A stretch of 64,000 bases of DNA, from contig NMRA01000057.1 in the NCBI GenBank assembly GCA_002633005.1, positions 659,296 through 723,295 on the forward strand. Direction: 5' to 3'. Made by a program: the position numbers and the translations under genes. Of this stretch, positions 54,881 through 63,074 are shown one piece after another; the first letter of the stretch is position 1, and each line of letters starts with the position of its first letter. Source of the DNA: Phoronis australis. Taxonomy: Eukaryota; Phoronida; Phoronidae. The notes beneath the pieces are model-generated. The model ran no database searches and was not told the origin of the DNA. It was given only the letters and a program-made list of their open reading frames with translations.

Positions 54881-55089
54881 GTGGTGAATGACGTACGTCA
54901 AATATCTGTTAATAAATTGAATATTTCTCTCTATAATGACTACACAACATTGGGGAGTGCTAAATTAGATTACCTTTTAGGTGTTAACACCCGCCCTAAT
55001 GAAATGTACTTTAAAATGTTAACTGACTGGATAGTCATAAGTGAAGTACCTGTATGTCGGCTTGTTCATCCTCCAATCAACGAATTGAA
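54881..55089 (+). pseudogene. Possible exon or relic, weak death-domain-like pattern
   Basis: An open frame reads LGSAKLDYLLGVNTRP, then EMYFKMLTDWIV, and ends at a good donor (aacg/gtaaga at 55089). An acceptor-like ccttttag occurs inside it at 54973-54980. The spacing of hydrophobics and the ML-x2-W motif recalls helices of death-fold domains. No partner exons found; it may be chance. Confidence 0.18.
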
Positions 55090-55790
55090 CGGTAAGAGTA
55101 CTTTACGCCTGTATTGACATCACTTTTTACGTCTGCTCAGCCACAACGTGAAAACTTAGAGGAACGCGGGTCTGTTTCGTGATAAGGGAATTAAAGATAA
55201 CTCAGAAACCTCGTCTCACATTCCACACAACCCGTTTCCAAAATAATGTCAACTCAGCAAAGTACAAAGTCTCCAATATTGCCAATTAATCAAATAACAC
55301 TTAAGTTATTCCTAAAATGTGATATTGATAATTCCTTCGCATTTATGGTCTAAGAATGTAAGACTATATTCTGATGTTTTCATGAAACATGCACCCTGTC
55401 ATTTGAAGAACCACTTTGAAAGAATACCCTTAAGCAAAGACAATGTATTTGCATAGCGTTCTATTTTCAAAAAATATATACTTTTATAGAGCCAGTTTGG
55501 CTAAATGCACAATCTTGTAGCCAAAGTTCTACTTCATAGCATTGAAAGAACCTCCTTTACAACGGATACCTGATTTCTTTTGATAATGTCAAAATAATTT
55601 TACGCCTACTCAAATTTAAGGCAAAACCTTTCTGCCCTAGTTGATTTTTCAAGAATCGTAAAACACTGCTTTACGCCATTCAAACTTTTGTGAGACACGC
55701 GCGCGCATGTACACGCACACACACACGCACGCACGCACACAAACGCAGCAAGTATTCCGCACTTCCCCAGAAAATCTAGACACCGTGCTT

Positions 55791-55796
55791 TTTATT
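55791..55796 (-). promoter_or_regulatory. Candidate polyadenylation signal of giant secreted gene
   Basis: AATAAA on the minus strand about 350 bases past the stop at 56143. Confidence 0.4.
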
Positions 55797-56142
55797 CCAA
55801 GCAAGAATATTTGTTTCCACAGGATAGCGAATGGATCCTAAATTGAAATCGTCGGAGTTTTGTTTCAGCTAAATGTATGTGTTTGTACATATTTTACAGC
55901 ACCAGATGAGCTATATTTTTCGCTAAGTGGGAAATTATGGCACCTTATCGGAAACAGCTTGGCTATATTGCTTAAATAGCCCTATGAATCCTCCAGAATG
56001 TTATGGTCATAAGACATCATCAAAACGTATTACAAAACGCCTCATTATTAATATTACTGTCACAAAATCGACTCAATTTTGATTTTAGCCATTCTATTCG
56101 CCAAATTCGGGTCCAACAACTTTAAATGAATCGCAGTTCAAA

Positions 56143-59100
56143 CTAGCCTTTTCTCCTCCAAAAGAACTCGATGTTGTTTTCAACAGACGCATCCCTCATA
56201 CGTTTCAAAGACATTTTCTCAACCACAACTCTGTTAACTGCCTTCCGAAATTCCTGTTCATTTTCAAAGGTGCTTTCCATTTTTTTCGCTACTTCGGCTA
56301 CTTTCTCGACACTAGTTTTTGGAAATTTTTTACTAAGTTTTTCCAGCGCCTTTTCCGTATTTTGTCCTTTAAACAGCTTCGAGAAAAAAGAATGCCAGAG
56401 ACCGTCCGACAAGTAATCCTTTTTCGAGTAGATTTGGTCGAAACCCACAATGCACGTCACGTGATAACTAGTCTTCCACTCTTTACATTCTTTGGCAAGG
56501 TATTCTATACAGCTCATTGCATCACTTGCTGCGTGACGGGTGCAGGGTGAGTTTTTCGTAAAGATAAACAGTTTGCAAGGGGACTCATTACTGCAAGATG
56601 TAAACTTATCTGGTTTGATTTTTTCCACCAGGTGTCGCTCAGTATGTTTCATATTTTCTTTTCCTTTAGATTTGTCTTTGTTCTCCGGTATATCACTTAT
56701 GCTTATCTTGTCCTTGTGTTCAAATTTTCCATTGCGTTTGATTCCAATTACGCTGTATTGATTATTATAACCAACGTTTTTCAATAATTCGTCAAAATCT
56801 GAATTCTCGTCAAATATTTTACCGTCTTCCGGTTTTCTTAAATACGCATTGAAATCTTCCAATGCATCACTTGATTCCTGCGAATCTGTGTTACAGAGTT
56901 TCTTTCCACCACTACCTCTGCGAATTCTACACAATATTTTTTTGTTGGGGATCTTACGGTGCTTTATTCCTTTAACAGCGTCTTCGCCACGTCTGGCCAA
57001 GTCGTCAAATTTCGATTTCAATTGAAACTTAAACTGCTCACCAATAGACTTGGTTTTCGCTAGCAATCGACGTGGCAAATTCTTCAGTAGCCGCTTTAAA
57101 TTGTAAGACCATTTTCCAGGACTACTTTTCAACACTAGACGCCCAAGCCTTTTCCCGTGCGTTTTCACAGAACGAACGCTTGATTTCAGAATGGCCTTGA
57201 TGCCTGTTAATGATGACTTGAGGTGTAACTTCATTGCCGAAATTGAACTTTTTATTTTCAACTGGAAAGTGTGTTTCAAACCATTCCTCGCTAAATTTTT
57301 GAATCCATACTTAACGCTCCCAATGGATTTCTTAATCATGGCCTTTCCGACTTTGAGCACAGCCTTTAAGCCTACTTTTACGCCATATTTCATTCCTGTT
57401 TTTATTCCATGTGCCAATGCAGCGGCTGTACCTCCACTCAGCAAAGTTACGACATCCATCGCCAAGTCTATAGCAAAGTTTTGCAGTGCTTCTTTTGTTA
57501 CTTCTGGACAATCTTTGGCGGAATAAGCAACCGCCCTGAATAGATTATAAAGCCAACTTATGATGGGAATGGCGCCAATAACCTGTGAAGCTGTCTCTTC
57601 GCCTTTGTCATAGCATCTGGTGCAGCGCATCAATTTGTCATCTTTATAATACGCAGATTCTGTAAACCAAGTCCATTTCTGTGCCTTTGAATTTTGACGA
57701 TCCGCAACTCTGACTTTTCCGCCGGAAGCTTCCAAGAACTTTGAACCATACAGCCAGTGCTTTATTTTTCCGTTAAGCATCATCTCCCAATGCTGGCGTG
57801 GTTCATGCGAGTATGTTGGTTCAAGAGTCAGCGCTAAGTTTGACGTCACTGACAAACTCTTACGCTCAGCAATATTGATAAGATGATCGTTTCGGATAAG
57901 CCAGAGCATTCCTGGCTCAATTTTAATCTTACTGTTCACAACTTTAACTTGTCTACTTTTCGTGGTCAGGAGATCACAGCTTTCATATTCACTCCTGATG
58001 ATGTAACGATCTATTGTTTGGCTGGAGATGCAGTGAAGTCGGTTCGGGTTATCTAACCCATCCTTTACACTCACGAATACCCAGCTTTGATATGATTGAC
58101 TATACCTGGACAACACGGACATGAACACACCTCCGTGATCATGTGAGAAAGTAATACCGCTACTAGGATAACCCTTCAACGTGATTTTTGCGTTCTCGTA
58201 AGACCACTTGTCAGGCGACTCCGGTAGTAGTACAATCGTGTCGTAAGAAACTGAAAGTGAATGTGCGGTTCTGGCATTGGTTATTCTATCGCCATTCCAG
58301 TACCAAAGCTGACTATGCAAATTGCTGGTATTCAAAGGTCGAAGACGAACTTCCATCTCACTATCTACGGCAGTCAACAACTCACATGGTTCCACAGATG
58401 ACTGTATGAAAAAGGGACAAAAGACATCTTCAAGTGATGCACTTTTTATATCTATGAACTCCCAGCGGCCCGGTTGCTTCGTGTTACAACCAGCACTTGC
58501 GACAATATTTTGACCGATCTCAGTGCTAGAAAGGAAACATGATCTGTCGAAGAAGCTCTGAATAGAAAAAGAACCACTCGTCGTCGCACTCCATCGCTGG
58601 CGAAACGAGAAAGCGTGCTCGTTCCACATTGTGACTTCAAAGTGGCTATCAGGCAAATGTTCTGAAACCATCAGCACAAGACCGCTGCCGGCATTCACGA
58701 TGTGGTTGCGACGGATAAACCAAAGCTGATTGTTGATATTAGTATTGTCTAAACGTTTGAAGACCGGTGAAGTACCTTTATCTGTCCCAGTCAGAACAAC
58801 ACAAGGTCGTTCGCTGTGTTGCAACAAAAAATACTTTTCAGGACTGATTAATTCTGAGCATGACAAAAAGTCAGAGAAGTTTCGTTTCAGATTGACAAAT
58901 ACCCATCGTGTGTTTTCCATACTGCCATCTCTACGCACCACCGCACGTCCGTCGTTGTTTGGGTCAAATCCAAGAGCACCAGAGTATCTCGACTGCATAA
59001 CAATTCTCTGCGTTGATTGTTGGTAGAACATAGTAGCATTTAAGCTCGGGTTTTTTCTCAGCGTCACCACATCATCAGAGAACGAAACCTGGAGACCGCT

Positions 59101-62100
59101 GTTCAAGTGCACCAAGCCATGATTTTTCCAGAAGAAAACTTGAGATACAAAGAGGTCGTCGACCAGAGGACGAACTTTCATAGTTCCGTATCCGTCATTA
59201 TTCGTGAACCCTGTCAAAACCTCACAAGGTGAAGTATGACTCTGTATTACATACATGCACACAATACTTCCGATGTCACCCAAACCTTCATCTGCGTTGA
59301 CAAGCAACCATTGACCAGTGCTTGATTCCTGATTACATGTCAGAATTAAGGCACCGTCTACTTGTTGACTGTGAAGAACGCAGTTTACCTTATCATGTAC
59401 AGCATGTACTAACTCACCGTCACTCATAGCAACGAACTGTTGTGTTTTGTATTTTTGAGTCTCTGCAAGAAACACAGAGTTTGTTTCACTGTTAACCTCT
59501 ACGGAAAGAGCTTGTTCGACGTTGATCAAATGCCCGTACTTAAAGTACCAAAGCTGCCGTTTAACAATTGATTCGTCAAAACTTTGAAAGGCGATGTTTA
59601 ACCCGTCCTCTGATGCAGTGAGCAGCATGCACGGGTCACCAGAGTACTTAATAAAGGTAAAGTGTTCGCCATTATTCATTGGACAAGAAAGTGAACTGGG
59701 GTTGTCTAATGCCCAGCCATACTCTAAATAATTCCATTTCTGTAATCTGATTGGAGAAGTTTCCTGAGAAACAACTATTCTGCCATCGGAGAGAATGGAT
59801 AAAACTTTCTCATTTTGTCCAGCGGGTTTAATGGTGTTGCCATCAAGTCTCCACGCTACAGACGACAACTTGTTCCCTTTTGACCTAAGAACAACCTCAT
59901 CGCTATGATCGGGAGTATCTAGGGCTAGCCAAAGTCCGGTGTACAAGTTCACGATTTCGCCCTTGTAAATAAGCCACAATTGTTCATGTGCCTGTCTATT
60001 TGAGAAAGGTGCCATGGCCACCGCGTGGGATGAGGAGTCAGCAGTCAATACTTCGCACGGTGGATCTTGTGTCTGGATGAAATAGTAACAAAGTGCGCGC
60101 CGTAAGTAGGCGCCATCTCGGTCAAACGGGATAACCTCCCACTGTTTCTCTATTGCTTGTTCACCAGAAGCCAACATCTGTTTTAGCGACACGTTTGAAG
60201 GATCTGGAAGTAGTGAGAATGTTTGGTTTCCAATCTTTAGGAAAACTGTTTGTTTTTCAATTATCCAATCTTCATTTTGAACACCAGTAGAACCTGAGAA
60301 TTTTCGTGGAAACAACATGATGTCAGCAATTCTTTGGCCTGAGCCGTAATTCACAAGCTGACTACTTTCCAAATACCAAAGCTGATGCGGTAAATTTTCG
60401 TCATCGAAGTCCTGAAGGACTGCTTCGTCTCGATTCGAGTCGTAGCCAAGAACTTTGCAGTCGACATTTCGGCTTCGAAGAAAGAACAGAGACATAGATC
60501 GTGTACATTTTTGGACGTAGTCGTTAAAGTCGATGGTTGTAAAATTTTCAACGGTGTTGTTTAGGACTTCGTTAGTGATGACATTCACCAGTTTATCTTG
60601 TTGATAGTGCCACAGGTACTTGGAAACAACGTTTCTGGCATGATGCGATGAGGGTAGCATGCTTTTGTCATTCGCTCTCATAATGTCACCGCACGCGGGT
60701 TGTCTTTGAGGCAATATGTACAGGCAATGTGCAAATTCCACGAAATTATTGTTGTAGTATGAGGATGAAATCCATCTAGAAGGAAGCTCTTCTCGTTTGC
60801 ACGATAACCTGACAGTGCTTTCTTCGGAAGATTGAAGAAAACATGGCATGCCCTCATTATACGTTTGAATGAGCCCGTCGACGAAATTGAATTGATGTTG
60901 TTGACCACCCTTTTTTACAACGAATTTATCGCTATAATTTGCATTAAACATTTTTCCGCCTTCTGAATACCAGAGACACGACAGAGGGTGTTCAGAATCG
61001 AAAGACTTTTCTACCAATACCGCAGCGTGATCTTTCAGAACTGTAAAGGTAATTACAGGAGTAGATGATGCCGTGCCAATGACGGCTGCGGTCAGTAGCA
61101 TAGCTTTTGCCCAATTCCCCTTTCCTTGTCGGTGAAGATAAATGCCAGTTAGCAACAAAGATCCTACTGCTACAGAGGTTAACGCCAGTATGCCAGCTGC
61201 AATAGGAAGAGCAATATAAGGGGCGCCATCTATTTCTGTAACGCATAAAACCGTACACGAACGGTTAGAACTTTTCAAAGCAAAGTAGTTTCCATTTCCA
61301 CATTTAGGTGTCGCCTTTTTTACGTCCACAAAGTCCCACGATACGTTGTAATTAGATGTGGGCGTTGTTGCTACAGCGTTATTTGGTAATGCCTTGAGAT
61401 TTACCGTTCTGCCTAGCGTATGTGCCTGCAACTTTTGTTCTTCGTAAGTCCAATCCTTAGAAACAGTACTGCTTACAAATACCTTTCGATCGGTTGCAAC
61501 TAAATACATATGAGATTTTGCATTTCTAAGAAACGTATTGTCCCAATACCACAGCTGTTCATGCACGACAGTTTCTGTAAACGGCCCTAACGTGACATTT
61601 TGTCTCCCAGTTTGTTGGAGGACTAAACACTTATTATGGAGTTGAATAACAAACATACAGGCGACGGTTTCGAATTCTTCTACTGCAGTAGCAAAAGAAA
61701 CAAAATTCCACGACTGTGAAGAGCGTTTACAATTTGGTTGAAGACGAACCCCGAGTCTTCTTTTTGTGACTTCAACGTAACAGTTGCCTTGGATTTTATC
61801 TTGAATGACAATGGTTGTGTTACGCTTGAATAGGTTTACCCCGCCAGGGTTGTCAGACATAGCATTTGCCGATAGTCGGCTTACGCTAACGTACAATCCA
61901 TTGCCAAAATTTCGTAAAGAACCGTTCTTCCAAGACCACAGCTGGTAAATAAGTTTGCTTTCACCGTAGGTTTCCATGGACATAAAGTTCTTCCCACTCC
62001 TCTTTATTGACGTTAAAAGTTTGCAGGGAAATTCGGAATTCTTAATAAAGAAAATGTCCCTCGACTGATCACTAAGGCTCAGGTCTCGCCTCATCCTGTG

Positions 62101-63048
62101 CTGTACACGTACGGTTGCTGGTTGGTTTTGCCTTTCTTTCGATCTCTTCTCTATTAACGACAAAGCAACCCGCGTAAAATGTTTGGCATCGTAGTCGTAG
62201 ATGCTAGAATTCACGGAATTTTGTTTATTTAACATTTCTTCTTTAAGAAAAAGTGGTTTACGGCTGTGAACATGTTTTCTTTTGGAACTTCTTTGCTGCC
62301 TAAAAATTGCCTCTTGATTTTGATACTGAGCTATGACGTCATTCAAAATGAAATGCATACCACCTAGTCTGCTTGGGTATTGACTGAAGCTGTCAAAAAC
62401 CTTGTTCAGTAGATTGATGTTTTTGAAGTTATCTACGATGACGTCTTCATTTTCCACGTAGACCCTTGCTTCTGATGTGTCAGCGTCGTATGACACATCT
62501 TCCGTCGTAACCCTGCGACCCATTCTTTCAGCCTCAAATTCTCCTATCACGTGAATAAGTCCGACGAGATCGTCTTCATCAACCAGGCTGAGAAGCTGCT
62601 GTAGCTGGTCTGCCAAGGCTGTGCGGCAGTCCATTACATAAAGGGCTATAGAAATACATGTTGTAAAGAACGGGTAGAGAACAACGTGTTCTTTCCAGAA
62701 TCTAAGAGTTTGGTCTGACGTTAGTGAGTCACATGACGTCACCAACGATGTCAGGTTTTTGAACAAAGACCCATTAACGTCTAATTTCTCCACTGTCTGC
62801 CCGATTACCTCAACTATTCTTTCAATTAGGACTTTGGTGTCGTTTTGTAGTCGTTGAGGACTTTCGTTTGGTTGATCATTTCCGCTTGTAAAATTCTTTT
62901 CCGGCTGCCAATTTTGCTCAATTGGCGTGCTGCTAGGTTGTCTACGTCTTAGTGTGTCTACATTCATCAAATGGACAGCATTAAATTGTTGAAGAAGCAA
63001 CAATGTTGACCAAAGAACTGCAAAACGCCTGATGATAATCGAATGCAT
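56143..63048 (-). CDS. Giant secreted beta-trefoil-repeat protein with C-terminal deaminase-like domain
   Basis: One uninterrupted exon, 2301 residues from the ATG at 63046-63048. An ATG 39 bases upstream is open too, but a strong 3' splice site (tttttgtttcag) ends at 63062, between the two, so the downstream start is preferred. Layout (residues): signal peptide 1-24; N-terminal helical region; RMRR at 318-321; about eleven beta-trefoil-like units starting near 331, 464, 588, 775, 853, 987, 1128, 1264, 1405, 1544 and 1680; membrane hairpin 612-638 and 648-671; hydrophobic then cationic segment 1818-2037; loop with RIRR between Cys2040 and Cys2052; deaminase-like domain about 2057-2232 with HTE (2135-2137) and Cys2169/Cys2180; helical C-terminus. 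Many NxS/T sites fit secretion. No named orthologue recognised. Inferred role: a glycan-targeted effector acting on nucleic acid or nucleotide, perhaps in immunity or venom. Convergent with CSPP1. Confidence 0.9.
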   Translation of the reverse strand: MHSIIIRRFAVLWSTLLLLQQFNAVHLMNVDTLRRRQPSSTPIEQNWQPEKNFTSGNDQPNESPQRLQNDTKVLIERIVEVIGQTVEKLDVNGSLFKNLTSLVTSCDSLTSDQTLRFWKEHVVLYPFFTTCISIALYVMDCRTALADQLQQLLSLVDEDDLVGLIHVIGEFEAERMGRRVTTEDVSYDADTSEARVYVENEDVIVDNFKNINLLNKVFDSFSQYPSRLGGMHFILNDVIAQYQNQEAIFRQQRSSKRKHVHSRKPLFLKEEMLNKQNSVNSSIYDYDAKHFTRVALSLIEKRSKERQNQPATVRVQHRMRRDLSLSDQSRDIFFIKNSEFPCKLLTSIKRSGKNFMSMETYGESKLIYQLWSWKNGSLRNFGNGLYVSVSRLSANAMSDNPGGVNLFKRNTTIVIQDKIQGNCYVEVTKRRLGVRLQPNCKRSSQSWNFVSFATAVEEFETVACMFVIQLHNKCLVLQQTGRQNVTLGPFTETVVHEQLWYWDNTFLRNAKSHMYLVATDRKVFVSSTVSKDWTYEEQKLQAHTLGRTVNLKALPNNAVATTPTSNYNVSWDFVDVKKATPKCGNGNYFALKSSNRSCTVLCVTEIDGAPYIALPIAAGILALTSVAVGSLLLTGIYLHRQGKGNWAKAMLLTAAVIGTASSTPVITFTVLKDHAAVLVEKSFDSEHPLSCLWYSEGGKMFNANYSDKFVVKKGGQQHQFNFVDGLIQTYNEGMPCFLQSSEESTVRLSCKREELPSRWISSSYYNNNFVEFAHCLYILPQRQPACGDIMRANDKSMLPSSHHARNVVSKYLWHYQQDKLVNVITNEVLNNTVENFTTIDFNDYVQKCTRSMSLFFLRSRNVDCKVLGYDSNRDEAVLQDFDDENLPHQLWYLESSQLVNYGSGQRIADIMLFPRKFSGSTGVQNEDWIIEKQTVFLKIGNQTFSLLPDPSNVSLKQMLASGEQAIEKQWEVIPFDRDGAYLRRALCYYFIQTQDPPCEVLTADSSSHAVAMAPFSNRQAHEQLWLIYKGEIVNLYTGLWLALDTPDHSDEVVLRSKGNKLSSVAWRLDGNTIKPAGQNEKVLSILSDGRIVVSQETSPIRLQKWNYLEYGWALDNPSSLSCPMNNGEHFTFIKYSGDPCMLLTASEDGLNIAFQSFDESIVKRQLWYFKYGHLINVEQALSVEVNSETNSVFLAETQKYKTQQFVAMSDGELVHAVHDKVNCVLHSQQVDGALILTCNQESSTGQWLLVNADEGLGDIGSIVCMYVIQSHTSPCEVLTGFTNNDGYGTMKVRPLVDDLFVSQVFFWKNHGLVHLNSGLQVSFSDDVVTLRKNPSLNATMFYQQSTQRIVMQSRYSGALGFDPNNDGRAVVRRDGSMENTRWVFVNLKRNFSDFLSCSELISPEKYFLLQHSERPCVVLTGTDKGTSPVFKRLDNTNINNQLWFIRRNHIVNAGSGLVLMVSEHLPDSHFEVTMWNEHAFSFRQRWSATTSGSFSIQSFFDRSCFLSSTEIGQNIVASAGCNTKQPGRWEFIDIKSASLEDVFCPFFIQSSVEPCELLTAVDSEMEVRLRPLNTSNLHSQLWYWNGDRITNARTAHSLSVSYDTIVLLPESPDKWSYENAKITLKGYPSSGITFSHDHGGVFMSVLSRYSQSYQSWVFVSVKDGLDNPNRLHCISSQTIDRYIIRSEYESCDLLTTKSRQVKVVNSKIKIEPGMLWLIRNDHLINIAERKSLSVTSNLALTLEPTYSHEPRQHWEMMLNGKIKHWLYGSKFLEASGGKVRVADRQNSKAQKWTWFTESAYYKDDKLMRCTRCYDKGEETASQVIGAIPIISWLYNLFRAVAYSAKDCPEVTKEALQNFAIDLAMDVVTLLSGGTAAALAHGIKTGMKYGVKVGLKAVLKVGKAMIKKSIGSVKYGFKNLARNGLKHTFQLKIKSSISAMKLHLKSSLTGIKAILKSSVRSVKTHGKRLGRLVLKSSPGKWSYNLKRLLKNLPRRLLAKTKSIGEQFKFQLKSKFDDLARRGEDAVKGIKHRKIPNKKILCRIRRGSGGKKLCNTDSQESSDALEDFNAYLRKPEDGKIFDENSDFDELLKNVGYNNQYSVIGIKRNGKFEHKDKISISDIPENKDKSKGKENMKHTERHLVEKIKPDKFTSCSNESPCKLFIFTKNSPCTRHAASDAMSCIEYLAKECKEWKTSYHVTCIVGFDQIYSKKDYLSDGLWHSFFSKLFKGQNTEKALEKLSKKFPKTSVEKVAEVAKKMESTFENEQEFRKAVNRVVVEKMSLKRMRDASVENNIEFFWRRKG
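56353..56880 (-). other. C-terminal deaminase-like domain of giant protein
   Basis: An HTE triplet at residues 2135-2137 (56638-56646) followed 32-34 residues later by a strand (LFIFT) leading into SPC, then a second Cys eleven positions on (56509-56547), reproduces the HxE ... PCx(n)C zinc signature of the cytidine deaminase-like fold, with an enlarged loop between the cysteines. A next strand (TCIVGFDQIY) follows, as expected. Enlarged PCx(n)C loops are known in toxin-type and secreted AID/APOBEC-like deaminase families. Substrate unknown. Confidence 0.75.
56893..56931 (-). other. Disulfide-capable loop with RxRR cleavage motif
   Basis: Cys2040-RIRRGSGGKKL-Cys2052 lies directly before the deaminase domain. 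A dibasic furin-type site inside a short Cys-Cys loop is the arrangement used by AB toxins to keep the catalytic chain attached until reduction. Inference from layout. Confidence 0.6.
56938..57597 (-). other. Hydrophobic and cationic segment (putative membrane-active region)
   Basis: Residues 1818-2037 begin hydrophobic (IGAIPIISWLYNLF) and Gly/Ala-rich, then become a long Lys/Arg-rich, Glu-poor stretch with a recurrent KxGxK and LKSS pattern. Such segments can form amphipathic helices that insert in or cross membranes. Confidence 0.5.
57664..62058 (-). other. Array of about eleven beta-trefoil-like repeats
   Basis: Each ~130-140-residue unit starts with an aromatic strand and PC-x-[LV]-L-T (e.g. 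CEVLTA, CELLTA, CKLLTS) and continues to QLWYW or QLWFI. It then has an N..sG.L.V lobe and a third lobe ending in W.F. Three lobes each closed by Trp fit the R-type lectin / ricin-B trefoil. The fourth unit is short and lacks its third lobe. Confidence 0.75.
61036..61215 (-). other. Two-helix membrane hairpin inserted in third trefoil unit
   Basis: Residues 612-638 (IALPIAAGILALTSVAVGSL and on) and 648-671 are strongly hydrophobic, separated by a short basic turn (HRQGKGNWAK). They interrupt a trefoil unit between its Cys-x-V-L strand and its CLWY strand. Confidence 0.75.
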
Positions 63049-63061
63049 TTTACTGCAGTCA

Positions 63062-63074
63062 CTGAAACAAAAAC
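63062..63074 (-). promoter_or_regulatory. 3' splice site before the giant ORF
   Basis: tttttgtttcag on the minus strand, ending 14 bases before the preferred ATG. It implies at least one upstream 5' UTR exon and excludes the earlier in-frame ATG from the mRNA if used. Confidence 0.65.

Larger units (their letters stand above)
53706..56142. other. Intergenic region between convergent genes
   Basis: No confident gene. It contains a possible degenerate exon at 54881-55089 (separate entry) and a CA/CG-rich purine-pyrimidine microsatellite at about 55695-55745. Near 55791 is a minus-strand AATAAA that fits the 3' end of the giant minus-strand gene. Confidence 0.6.

Noticed and set aside
55695-55745. 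CRISPR-like or regulatory repeat array
   Set aside because: Simple CA/CG alternating microsatellite without spacer structure.
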